Shown here: positions 54,845-63,360 of the stretch, piece after piece | How the letters are laid out: each line of letters opens with the position of its first letter | Position numbering within the stretch: position 1 is the first letter of the stretch | Assembly: GCF_002873395.1 (NCBI RefSeq) | Contig: NZ_MCUV01000004.1 | Location: 1 to 64,000, forward strand | Source of the DNA: Vibrio sp. 10N.286.49.B3 | GTDB lineage: Bacteria; Pseudomonadota; Gammaproteobacteria; Enterobacterales; Vibrionaceae | Direction: 5' to 3' | DNA: 64,000 nt | Notes under the pieces: model-generated | Told to the model about the DNA's origin: nothing | What the model saw: the letters and a program-made list of their open reading frames with translations, nothing else | Databases searched by the model: none | Position numbers and translations under genes: made by a program

Positions 54845-55525
54845 ATGAATATCGCATTAATTACCGCTCGAGGTGGCTCAAAAGGCTTGCCAAGAAAAAA
54901 TGTTTTACCATTGAACGGCACGCCATTAATCGGCATAACGATACAGGCAGCTCTAGCAAGTAAGAATATTGACCGCGTTTATGTCACTACCGAAGATGAT
55001 GAAATAAAAAAAATAAGTGCTCAATTTGGGGCGGAGATCATCGATAGGCCTCTTGAGCTTGCCTCTGATACCTCAACAAGTGCAGAAGCCATTGAACACG
55101 CCATCCAATATTTAAATAAAACCATTAATTTCGATACGATTGTTCTACTGCAGCCAACGTCACCATTAAGAACCTCTCATCATATTGACCATGCTTTAAC
55201 TATTTATCATGAGAAAAAAGCTGATTGTGTATTGAGTGTATTTGAACCATCTCATACACCGATTAAAGCTTATATCGAACAAGAAAATGGGATGATTAGC
55301 GGCCTTTTCAGTCCTGATGCCCCATATACAAGGCGACAAGACTTACCTAAAAGCTATCAACCAAATGGCGCTATCTATATTTTTTCTGTTACGAAATTCA
55401 AGCTTCACAACCTAATTCCTAGAGATAATGTATTCCCTTATGTAATGTCTGAACTCGAATCTGCTGATATCGATACCATTGATGACTTTACTTATGTTGA
55501 ACAACTATTAAAGAGTAGAAAATAA
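54845..55525 (+). CDS. neuA: CMP-nonulosonate (CMP-sialic acid) synthetase
   Basis: A 226-residue cytidylyltransferase activating a sialic-acid-type sugar with CTP. The CTP loop [12 protein letters not shown] is at residues 8-19, followed by [21 protein letters not shown] and [18 protein letters not shown], typical of NeuA. The single-domain length matches the Neisseria type. Its stop overlaps the neuB start by one base. It could handle Neu5Ac or a relative such as legionaminic acid. Confidence 0.9.
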   Translation: MNIALITARGGSKGLPRKNVLPLNGTPLIGITIQAALASKNIDRVYVTTEDDEIKKISAQFGAEIIDRPLELASDTSTSAEAIEHAIQYLNKTINFDTIVLLQPTSPLRTSHHIDHALTIYHEKKADCVLSVFEPSHTPIKAYIEQENGMISGLFSPDAPYTRRQDLPKSYQPNGAIYIFSVTKFKLHNLIPRDNVFPYVMSELESADIDTIDDFTYVEQLLKSRK

Positions 55526-56568
55526 TGACAAACCCAGTATTTGAAATTTCAGGACGTAAAGTTGGGCTAGATTATGCGCCCTTAGTTATTGCTGAAATTG
55601 GAATTAACCATGAAGGCTCTTTGAAAGTTGCCTTTGAAATGGTCGATGCCGCTATAGAAGGTGGCGCTGAAATTATTAAGCACCAAACTCATGTCGTTGA
55701 AGATGAAATGAGTGGTGAAGCGAAAAAAGTTATTCCAGGTAATGCCGATGTCTCCATCTATGAGATCATGGCACGCTGCTCATTAAATGAAGAAGATGAA
55801 ACAAAGCTAAAAGAATATGTAGAATCAAAAGGGGCTATTTTTATCAGTACTCCTTTCTCTCGAGCGGCTGCTGAGCGATTAGAACGCATGGGGGTAAGTG
55901 CTTATAAAATTGGTTCTGGTGAGTGTAATAACTACCCTCTACTTGATTTAATTGCAAGCTACGGCAAGCCTGTTGTTTTAAGTACTGGTATGAACGATAT
56001 CCCTTCAATTGAGAAAGCGGTTAAAATATTTAGAAAGCATCAAACCCCTTTCTGCCTACTTCATACGACCAACCTGTACCCAACGCCTGATCACCTTATT
56101 CGTATTGGTGCAATGGAACAACTACAACAAGCTTTCCCTGATGCGGTTGTCGGTTTATCTGACCATAGTATTGATAACTTAGCTTGCCTTGGCGCTGTAG
56201 CCACTGGTGCTTCTGTTTTAGAACGCCACTTTACCGACAGCAAAGATCGTCCAGGTCCTGATATTTGTTGTTCAATGGATGTAAAAGAGTGCCACGAGTT
56301 AATCACTCAATCAGCAAGAATGGCAAAAATGCGTGGCGGCAAGAAAGAAGCAGCGAAAGAAGAGCAAGTGACTATCGACTTTGCTTATGCAAGCGTTGTT
56401 ACTATTGCTAAAATTGAAGAAGGTGAAGTATTTACCAAAGATAACTTATGGGTAAAACGCCCAGGTACGGGTGATTTTTTAGCAGAAGATTATGAAAGTC
56501 TACTTGGTAAAAAAGCATCTCAAGCTATCCCTTTCGATGTGCAATTAAAGAAAGAGTTTATAAAATAG
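55525..56568 (+). CDS. neuB: Nonulosonate (N-acetylneuraminate) synthase
   Basis: A 347-residue enzyme condensing phosphoenolpyruvate with ManNAc (or a related hexosamine). The TIM barrel has [44 protein letters not shown] and [14 protein letters not shown]-terminal SAF/antifreeze-like domain (about residues 285-347) has VKRPGTGD. From memory it is closer to Neisseria NeuB than to E. coli NeuB over these stretches, which favours Neu5Ac. It is coupled to neuA by a 1-bp overlap and lies 1 bp before neuC. Confidence 0.92.
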   Translation: MTNPVFEISGRKVGLDYAPLVIAEIGINHEGSLKVAFEMVDAAIEGGAEIIKHQTHVVEDEMSGEAKKVIPGNADVSIYEIMARCSLNEEDETKLKEYVESKGAIFISTPFSRAAAERLERMGVSAYKIGSGECNNYPLLDLIASYGKPVVLSTGMNDIPSIEKAVKIFRKHQTPFCLLHTTNLYPTPDHLIRIGAMEQLQQAFPDAVVGLSDHSIDNLACLGAVATGASVLERHFTDSKDRPGPDICCSMDVKECHELITQSARMAKMRGGKKEAAKEEQVTIDFAYASVVTIAKIEEGEVFTKDNLWVKRPGTGDFLAEDYESLLGKKASQAIPFDVQLKKEFIK

Positions 56569-56569
56569 T

Positions 56570-57697
56570 ATGAGCAAAAAGATATTATTCCTAACCGGTA
56601 CTAGAGCTGATTTCGGTAAGCTAAAAAGTTTGATCTTAAAAGTTGAAGAATCAGAAAAACTTGAAGCTCACTTATTTGTTACTGGCATGCATATGATTTC
56701 TAAATATGGCATGACAGCAAATGAAGTTGAAAAATCGGGCTTTAAGTCGATTTTTAAGTACATAAACCAAAATAATATGGACTCTATGGATGTTATTTTA
56801 GCCAAGACAACACTTGGTTTATCGGACTATGTCAAAGAGTTACAACCAGATATGATTGTTGTGCACGGTGACCGTGTCGAAGCAATGGCTGGTGCAATTG
56901 TTGGTGCCTTGAATAATATCTTAGTCGCTCACATTGAAGGTGGTGAAGTATCCGGAACGATTGATGAGTTAATTCGTCACTCAGTATCTAAAATGTCCCA
57001 CCTTCATTTTGTTTCTAATGATCGCGCAAAAGAACGACTATTACAGCTTGGTGAAAATAAAAACAGCATTCATGTGATAGGCTCTCCCGATCTCGATATT
57101 ATGACATCACCAAACTTACCTTCGTTAGAGCAAGTTAAACAGCGCTACAATATTCAGTTTGACGATTATGCTGTCTTTATGTACCACCCAGTAACGACTG
57201 ATATTGATAATTTACCGCAAAATATCAAACAAACGGTTGATGCGATTATTGCTAGTGATCAGAAGTTTGTCGTGATTTATCCTAATAATGACCATGGCTC
57301 AGAAATTATCATTAATGAGCTCAACCGCTTAAAAGAAAACCCTAACTTTAGAATTTTTCCAAGCGTGCGATTTGAGTGTTTTTTAACATTACTCAAATAC
57401 TCACAGTTTATGATCGGTAACTCGAGTGCGGGTGTTCGTGAAGTTCCTTTCTATGGTATTCCATCCATCAACCTTGGGTCTCGTCAAGATAATCGCTCAA
57501 ATGCAAAATCTATTTTCCATGCAGATGAGAAATCAGAATTGATTCTAGAGCTTATCAACCAAGCATTATTGAGCCAATTTGAACCAGAGGTCGAGTTTGG
57601 TAATGGCAATAGTGACGAACTTTTTGTTGAAATGCTAAATAACGATGATATATGGGCGACATCAAGCCAAAAAATATTTATGGATTTAAAGAAATGA
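56570..57697 (+). CDS. neuC: UDP-HexNAc 2-epimerase, hydrolysing
   Basis: A 375-residue enzyme turning UDP-GlcNAc into ManNAc and UDP, or a similar reaction on UDP-diacetylbacillosamine in legionaminate pathways. Motifs are TGTRADFGKLK, VTGMHM, VHGDRVEAMAGA, HIEGGEVSGTIDE and IGNSSAGVREVPFYG. It completes the three-gene nonulosonate pathway. Its stop overlaps the next start (ATGA), so four genes are translationally linked. Sequence alone does not separate NeuC from LegG. Confidence 0.9.
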   Translation: MSKKILFLTGTRADFGKLKSLILKVEESEKLEAHLFVTGMHMISKYGMTANEVEKSGFKSIFKYINQNNMDSMDVILAKTTLGLSDYVKELQPDMIVVHGDRVEAMAGAIVGALNNILVAHIEGGEVSGTIDELIRHSVSKMSHLHFVSNDRAKERLLQLGENKNSIHVIGSPDLDIMTSPNLPSLEQVKQRYNIQFDDYAVFMYHPVTTDIDNLPQNIKQTVDAIIASDQKFVVIYPNNDHGSEIIINELNRLKENPNFRIFPSVRFECFLTLLKYSQFMIGNSSAGVREVPFYGIPSINLGSRQDNRSNAKSIFHADEKSELILELINQALLSQFEPEVEFGNGNSDELFVEMLNNDDIWATSSQKIFMDLKK

Positions 57698-58812
57698 AAA
57701 TACTGCATATAGCGGCTTTTGAAGGCAATATCGGTGATAATGCCAGCCACCTTGGTTTTCAAGAAATATTGAATCAGATCCAGGTCAATAGTGATGTCGA
57801 TCGTTTAGAAATTCGAAAAGCTTACAATAACTACATTGGTGAAGATAAAATCATTTTTAATGAAGATTTTGTCGCTCTAGCCAATACCTATGATTTAGTC
57901 ATTTTTGGTGGAGGTGGTTTTTTAGACTACTGGGTTGATAACTCCGTTAACGGTACCACCATCAATATCACAAATGATCTTTTAGATACGATTCGATGCC
58001 CAATCCTTATTACAAGTATTGGTTGCAATCCACACCGAAAAGTACCCGAAGGAAATCATGCAAAATTTAAAGCATTTTTAGATTATGTACAAACTAACCC
58101 TAACATTACCATTGCTTTGCGAAATGATGGCTCTGTTAACTCTATTGCTCATGATTTTGGTCAAGAGTATTTAAGTGACATCCATGAGATTTTAGATCAT
58201 GGCTTCTTTTATACTCCTAGCAATGCGGTGACATTACCACTCGATGAAAGCTACGCTGTTATCAATATTACTAATGACCAGTTAGAAATGAAGGATGTTA
58301 TATCCGACGATCCTTCTTGGTATCATGCTGAACTGAAAAGTATTGTTGATACTGTTATTAATAAAGGATTGAAAGCTGTTTTTGTTCCTCATATTCATCA
58401 AGATATCACAGCTATATCTCAATTCTTAGATTATCTACCAAGCAGCACAGTGCGCAGTTCTACGATGGTTGCACCTTGCTTCCAAGGCGATGCTGCGACT
58501 GATTTTATATTTAATCTTTATAAAAATGCTGACGTCGTTATTGCTTCTCGCTACCACTCCAACGTCTGCTCTTTAAAGTTTGGTGTGAAAACGATTGGTT
58601 TGTCGCCATTACATAGAATTGAGTATATTCATCAACAACTGGTAAGTAGCGAGAACGGCTCTAGTTTCTATATTGAAAAAAATGTCGCAAACAAGGTAAA
58701 TCACCTCATTACAAATTTAGATACTATTAGCATTAACCACAAAAAATTAAATATGCTAAAAGAGGCTACTATTCAGTTTTATGCCTCCTACTTCGCTAAC
58801 TTAGAAGACTAG
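57694..58812 (+). CDS. Polysaccharide pyruvyltransferase-family protein
   Basis: A 372-residue GT-B-like protein of the pyruvyltransferase (CsaB/WcaK) family. AAFEGNIGDNASHLGF at the start, VIFGGGGFLDYW, TSIGCNPHRK and the late motif SRYHSNVCSLKFGVKTIG are present. I chose the ATG at 57694 that overlaps the neuC stop; a longer reading begins inside neuC. Family members add ketal pyruvate to sugars, but some act as glycosyltransferases. The place after neuABC suggests modification of the sialylated glycan or use of the same CMP-sugar. Confidence 0.78.
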   Translation: MKILHIAAFEGNIGDNASHLGFQEILNQIQVNSDVDRLEIRKAYNNYIGEDKIIFNEDFVALANTYDLVIFGGGGFLDYWVDNSVNGTTINITNDLLDTIRCPILITSIGCNPHRKVPEGNHAKFKAFLDYVQTNPNITIALRNDGSVNSIAHDFGQEYLSDIHEILDHGFFYTPSNAVTLPLDESYAVINITNDQLEMKDVISDDPSWYHAELKSIVDTVINKGLKAVFVPHIHQDITAISQFLDYLPSSTVRSSTMVAPCFQGDAATDFIFNLYKNADVVIASRYHSNVCSLKFGVKTIGLSPLHRIEYIHQQLVSSENGSSFYIEKNVANKVNHLITNLDTISINHKKLNMLKEATIQFYASYFANLED

Positions 58813-58822
58813 TTATACTAAC

Positions 58823-58855
58823 AGTTAGGTAGTCATAGCATTTGACTACCTAACT
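58823..58855. terminator. Convergent bidirectional terminator
   Basis: A perfect 13-bp inverted repeat (58823-58835 with 58843-58855) has a 7-base loop and is followed on the plus strand by TTTAATTTAT. It sits between the pyruvyltransferase-like gene (plus) and the sialyltransferase-like gene (minus), where both transcripts should end. Confidence 0.78.
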
Positions 58856-58875
58856 TTAATTTATCACCTTAACGA

Positions 58876-59853
58876 TTATGACTTATTGGCAAAGTGATCG
58901 TTTAAGTAATTTTGTATTCGATTGATCTTTTGAATACTGGCACTTCCTTTTTGCACAAGTACTTTAACTGGGCAGCTAGGGTATAACTTCGACAAAGTAT
59001 ATAAAGCAGTTGAAGATAAACCAATAATATTCACTGGTTGAACTTTCTCTTTATACAGTTCAATTTCTATTGGGAAAGAAGGCATATGATAGATCAGGTT
59101 ATCCAACCTCTTAATCGCTTCTGTGACATGGGCCATTTCAGTTCTATGAGGGATATAAAGTAACGGGCTATCCGAGCATTGTTGCGCTTCTTCTAAAAGC
59201 ACTAAGTATTCAGATAGGCTTATATTGTGACTTTTCTCATCCACACGCCCTTGTCCAATGAAAATATCATAATGTGTATTTTCACTCTCAACCTGGCTAA
59301 ACTTATCGCTTAATGTTTTCAGGTTATTGCTTCTAAATTTTGTAACACAACCTGGAAGATCAAAAACTGAGAATATTTCAGTATTTTCAAAGAAAGGGAG
59401 TCTACCTATTGGTTTGATACCTTGTAATTTCAGCTGAAAATCTTGGATTAATCTTGGTCGATAATATGCTTTCTTCGGCTCAAGATGGTCATAATAATCA
59501 ACAAACATCATCGTTCCATCATCAAAAAAGATATGCTTTTTAAAGTCTAAGTTACGAATAAGAAGCTTATTTCTCCAACTGCGATACTCACTATAAAAAA
59601 AGGTATCCAAATTACCTTTCGATAGTTCGAGTACCTTTTTAATTATTTTTGGTGTGTTCGTCGTTCTTTTTTTACGATCAAATCTCAGAATGTAATCCCA
59701 GTCGCTTTCATCGACTAAGGCACTCATCTGCTTTTTACCAATTTGGCTATTTTGTTCAATAATAACTAAAAGATTATCTTTTGCCTGATAAGACTCTCGG
59801 GCCTCATTGGCACAAATATATTGAAATGGAGAGGTGATGATAAAAACGTTCAT
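58876..59853 (-). CDS. Bacterial sialyltransferase-like glycosyltransferase (GT52/GT38-like)
   Basis: A 325-residue protein with the landmarks of bacterial CMP-sialic-acid transferases. The acidic D/E-D/E-G motif is DDG at 111-113 (HIFFDDGTMMF), and a serine pair at 280-281 lies in IIGLSSTALYTL. The usual HP motif appears as YIPHRTE (H236), with arginine in place of proline. The N-terminus VFIITSPFQYICA is like lipooligosaccharide sialyltransferases. It has no membrane segment. It is convergent with neuABC and is the obvious user of their product, probably on lipopolysaccharide. Family placement is by motif only. Confidence 0.7.
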   Translation of the reverse strand: MNVFIITSPFQYICANEARESYQAKDNLLVIIEQNSQIGKKQMSALVDESDWDYILRFDRKKRTTNTPKIIKKVLELSKGNLDTFFYSEYRSWRNKLLIRNLDFKKHIFFDDGTMMFVDYYDHLEPKKAYYRPRLIQDFQLKLQGIKPIGRLPFFENTEIFSVFDLPGCVTKFRSNNLKTLSDKFSQVESENTHYDIFIGQGRVDEKSHNISLSEYLVLLEEAQQCSDSPLLYIPHRTEMAHVTEAIKRLDNLIYHMPSFPIEIELYKEKVQPVNIIGLSSTALYTLSKLYPSCPVKVLVQKGSASIQKINRIQNYLNDHFANKS

Positions 59854-59914
59854 GGACTATGCTATCCCGTTTAATAATTAAGCCTATTGCTAGCTTTATG
59901 CCTAACATGAATAA

Positions 59915-59955
59915 GAGATAGGCTGACGGACATAATACCTGTCAGGCTATCTCTA
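59915..59955 (-). terminator. Hairpin after hldD
   Basis: A 14-bp inverted repeat with one mismatch (59915-59928 with 59942-59955) lies between hldD and the sialyltransferase-like gene on the minus strand. The T-tail is weak, so it may end the hldD transcript only partly. Confidence 0.5.
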
Positions 59956-60011
59956 TATTATTGAACCTTGCTTCTCAAACTACAGTTGTGAAGCCAAGGC
60001 TCTGAGCAAAT

Positions 60012-60959
60012 TTATGCGTTTTGAATCGCAAGATATTCAGCAACACCTTCAGCAACCGTTTTAAATTCAACATCGCAGCCTGTTGCGCGAAGTTTGGTCA
60101 AATCGGCTTGAGTAAATTCCTGGTAAGCGCCTTTTAGATGCGCTGGGAATGGAATAGTTTCAATGCTATTGGCGTCTTTACCGTGATGTTTTACCACCGC
60201 TTCGGCTACCGCTTGGAAAGGTTCTGCGCGGCCAGTACCACAGTTGTAGATACCTGAAACGCCGTGCTCTAGGAACCATAAGTTCACGCTACACACATCA
60301 CCCACATAAACGAAATCACGCTTAAATTCAGAGCTGCCTTCGAACAGTTTTGGATTGTCGCCAGCTAGGATTTGGTTGTTTAAGTGGAAAGCCACCGATG
60401 CCATGCTGGCTTTGTGATCTTCACGTGGGCCGTAAACGTTGAAGTAACGGAAACCGGTGATTTGCGATAGCGTTTCGCCGTGTGCTTCAGCGTCTGCCCA
60501 TAGGCGGCGTACATAGTTATCGAACTGCTGTTTTGAGTAACCGTAAACGTTCAGCGCACCTTCAAATTCACGCTCTTCGATGAACTTTTCTGTGTCGCCG
60601 TAAGTTGCAGCTGATGAGGCGTATAGGAATGGGATCGCACGCTCAAGACAGTAGTGAAGCAATTCTTTTGAGTACTCGTAGTTGTTGAGCATCATGTATT
60701 TTCCGTCCCACTCAGTAGTCGCTGAGCAAGCACCTTCGTGGAATACCGCTTCAATTGGCCCGAAGTTTTCGCCAGACATTAATTGAACTAGGAAATCATC
60801 ACGGTCCATGTAGTCGGTGATATCAAGATCAACGAGGTTTTTGAATTTTTTACCATTCTTAAGATCATCAACCACAAGAATGTCGTTAATTCCTGCTTTG
60901 TTTAATGCTTTAACAATGTTGCTGCCAATCATGCCAGCGCCACCAGTAACGATAATCAT
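60012..60959 (-). CDS. hldD: ADP-L-glycero-D-manno-heptose 6-epimerase
   Basis: A 315-residue SDR epimerase producing the ADP-heptose used for the lipopolysaccharide inner core. It has [16 protein letters not shown] at the start, [17 protein letters not shown], the catalytic YGYSKQQFD and [11 protein letters not shown]. Length and motifs match HldD (RfaD/GmhD). This gene often marks the edge of O-antigen/capsule loci in Vibrio. It is divergent from lpxM across a 209-bp gap. Confidence 0.96.
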   Translation of the reverse strand: MIIVTGGAGMIGSNIVKALNKAGINDILVVDDLKNGKKFKNLVDLDITDYMDRDDFLVQLMSGENFGPIEAVFHEGACSATTEWDGKYMMLNNYEYSKELLHYCLERAIPFLYASSAATYGDTEKFIEEREFEGALNVYGYSKQQFDNYVRRLWADAEAHGETLSQITGFRYFNVYGPREDHKASMASVAFHLNNQILAGDNPKLFEGSSEFKRDFVYVGDVCSVNLWFLEHGVSGIYNCGTGRAEPFQAVAEAVVKHHGKDANSIETIPFPAHLKGAYQEFTQADLTKLRATGCDVEFKTVAEGVAEYLAIQNA

Positions 60960-61168
60960 AACTCTTCCACCAAGATTTTAAGTATTGATTGAGTTTATCA
61001 AATAATCATGTAAAGAAGAAGTGAAGCCCATATTGACCCTAATTCCCAACAATCTGTTTCTTTGATAAACTGTGCAGTAATTTCATTGATATAATAGCGC
61101 GCAATAACGTACATCATCACCCCTATAAATGCGCAGTAACGTACTGATATTAAATTAAGTAGATTCAA

Positions 61169-62152
61169 ATGACTAAACGTAATGATTTTGATCCAAAAGC
61201 TTATAACCCAACCTTCCAATGGGATTTTCTCGCCCCTAAGCATTGGGGTACGTGGTTAGGCTTAATTGCTTCACTTCCTTTGGCACTTTTACCAAACCGC
61301 TGCCATGTTTGGATTGCCGACAAAATTGCTCGCAAACTTATCACCAAGCGCAAAGGCACAATACATAATGCCTGGGTTAATTTAGCGCTCTGTTTTCCAG
61401 AAAAATCTGACCAAGAACGTGAAGCGATTTTGCATAAGACGCTGGTCACGGCTGGCACATTTATGCTGCGTTTTGCCAATTTGACCCTGCGCAGTAAACA
61501 GTGGCTACGTGATAATACTGTGGTCAATGGCATGGAGAATCTACAAACGGTGCTTGATGAGGGTCATAAAGCGATTCTATTAGTTCCGCATACGTGGGGC
61601 ATCGATATTCCTGCCGTGCTGCTGGCTTCGCAAGATCTGCCGGTTTCAGCAATGGCCAAGCGTCAGAAAAATCCTGTAACCGACTGGCTGATGCACCGTC
61701 AACGCGTGCAATATGGCGGTCGCGTTTATGAGCGCAGTGGTGGTATTAAACCTTTCATTAAGTCGATTCGCGATGGCTACCTTGGTTACTACCTTCCCGA
61801 TCAAGATCATGGTCGTGAACACAGCCTATTTATCGATTTCATGGGCAATCGCAAAGCAACGCTGCCAGGCTTAGGTAAACTGGCGAAAGTGAGCCGTTCG
61901 AAAATTGTGCCTGTTTTTGCCATGTTGAATACCGACACGGGCAAGTATGAAATCAATATTCATCCTGCATGGGAAAACTACCCGAACGAGACCGAAGCGG
62001 AAGATGCTCGCATGATGAATGCCATGATTGAGCAGGAAGTGATACAACACCCTGAGCAATATATGTGGATTTTAAAACTGCTGCGTACGCAAGAAGATCC
62101 GGATTCAATTTATAATCCTTATAAAGATCCGAAATATAAGGCCTCTAAATAG
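61169..62152 (+). CDS. lpxM: Lipid A secondary acyltransferase
   Basis: A 327-residue inner-membrane-associated acyltransferase that adds a secondary fatty acid to Kdo2-lipid A. The catalytic HX4D motif is H141-D146 in VPHTWGIDIP. GIKPFIKSIRDGYLGYYLPDQDHG and WILKLLRT follow E. coli LpxM (MsbB) more closely than LpxL. A hydrophobic N-terminal segment is at about 28-43. It is followed by a repeat-filled gap and waaF on the same strand. Confidence 0.92.
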   Translation: MTKRNDFDPKAYNPTFQWDFLAPKHWGTWLGLIASLPLALLPNRCHVWIADKIARKLITKRKGTIHNAWVNLALCFPEKSDQEREAILHKTLVTAGTFMLRFANLTLRSKQWLRDNTVVNGMENLQTVLDEGHKAILLVPHTWGIDIPAVLLASQDLPVSAMAKRQKNPVTDWLMHRQRVQYGGRVYERSGGIKPFIKSIRDGYLGYYLPDQDHGREHSLFIDFMGNRKATLPGLGKLAKVSRSKIVPVFAMLNTDTGKYEINIHPAWENYPNETEAEDARMMNAMIEQEVIQHPEQYMWILKLLRTQEDPDSIYNPYKDPKYKASK

Positions 62153-62157
62153 ACGGA

Positions 62158-62239
62158 GTTCTGAATAAACTAAGATCGAAGTAAACGCAGATTCTAGATA
62201 AACAAAGATTCTAGATAAACAGAGTTCTAAATAAACAAA
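62158..62239 (+). repeat. Imperfect 16-17-bp tandem repeat between lpxM and waaF
   Basis: Four to five degenerate copies of a unit like GATTCTAGATAAACAAA lie in the gap between the two genes. Two adjacent units (62190-62206 and 62207-62223) are almost identical. No coding or hairpin role is apparent. Confidence 0.7.
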
Positions 62240-62292
62240 GCAGCAACGCTTTCATTTTTAATTAATAAAACAACGACATTGAGCTTATAGAG

Positions 62293-63360
62293 ATGGATGA
62301 CGCAAAGAAGATTTTAATTATTGGCCCGTCTTGGGTCGGTGATATGGTGATGTCGCAAACTCTGTATATGACATTAAAACAGCAGCACCCGAATGCGCTG
62401 ATTGATGTGATGGCACCGGGATGGTGTAAACCGATTGTAGAGCGCATGCCTGAAGTAAACCGTGCAATTGATATGCCAATGGGCCACGGTGATGTGAACA
62501 TTTTAGGTCGCCGTGAAATTGGTGTGACGTTACGTAACGAAGGATATGATCACGCTTATATCTGCCCAAATTCGGCAAAATCGGCGTTAATTCCTTGGTT
62601 TGCGAATATCCCTAAACGTACTGGCTGGAAAGGCGAAATGCGTTATGGTCTATTAAACGATCTACGTCCAAACAAAAAGTCGTTCCAATACATGGTTGAG
62701 CGTTATGTAGCGCTGGCTCATCCGAAATCTTCGATGATTGATTCAAGCTCTTTGGGTGGATTAGATAACCTGCCAAGACCGCACTTAACCATTGATGCTG
62801 AAGTACAAAAAGCAGCGTTAGTAAAGTATGGCTTAGCAACCGATAGCCCAGTGATTGGCTTAGGTCCTGGGGCAGAATTTGGTCCTGCGAAAAAATGGCC
62901 AGAAGCACACTACGCTGCTGTTGCCGAGGCGATGTGTCAGCAAGGCAATCAAGTGTGGCTGTTTGGTTCGGCGAAAGATGTCGAAACCTGCGATTCCATT
63001 AAAGCGCGAGTTGATAGCCAGTACCACGACCAAATTCACGTCCTCGCTGGTCACACAAGCCTAATTGAAGCCCTAGATTTACTCGCTTACTGTAAAACCG
63101 TAGTGAGTAATGATTCCGGTATCATGCACTTAGCCGCCGCTGTTGGCTGTAATGTGGTTGCGGTATATGGCTCAACCTCACCTCGTTATACGCCACCTTT
63201 GGCTGACAACGTAGAGATCGTCCATACCGAGATTGAGTGTCGCCCTTGCTTTAAGCGTGAGTGTCAATTTGATCACTTGAAATGTTTAAGCGAACTGGCT
63301 CCTAAGCAGGTACTCGACAGTATTCAACGTCTGCACGCCATCAAGGTTTCGGCATGTTAA
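62293..63360 (+). CDS. waaF: ADP-heptose:LPS heptosyltransferase II
   Basis: A 355-residue GT9 glycosyltransferase adding the second heptose to the inner core. It has GPSWVGDMVMSQTLY at the start, MAPGWCKPIVERMPEV, GPGAEFGPAKKWP and SNDSGIMHLAAAVG, all standard for WaaF. Four cysteines near the C-terminus (residues about 316-331) occur in CRPCFKRECQF. Its stop overlaps the waaA start by 7 bp. Confidence 0.95.
   Translation: MDDAKKILIIGPSWVGDMVMSQTLYMTLKQQHPNALIDVMAPGWCKPIVERMPEVNRAIDMPMGHGDVNILGRREIGVTLRNEGYDHAYICPNSAKSALIPWFANIPKRTGWKGEMRYGLLNDLRPNKKSFQYMVERYVALAHPKSSMIDSSSLGGLDNLPRPHLTIDAEVQKAALVKYGLATDSPVIGLGPGAEFGPAKKWPEAHYAAVAEAMCQQGNQVWLFGSAKDVETCDSIKARVDSQYHDQIHVLAGHTSLIEALDLLAYCKTVVSNDSGIMHLAAAVGCNVVAVYGSTSPRYTPPLADNVEIVHTEIECRPCFKRECQFDHLKCLSELAPKQVLDSIQRLHAIKVSAC

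Noticed and set aside
60998-61243. An 81-codon minus-strand frame upstream of hldD
   Set aside because: It overlaps the start of lpxM and the shared promoter region, has no recognisable motif and is likely chance.
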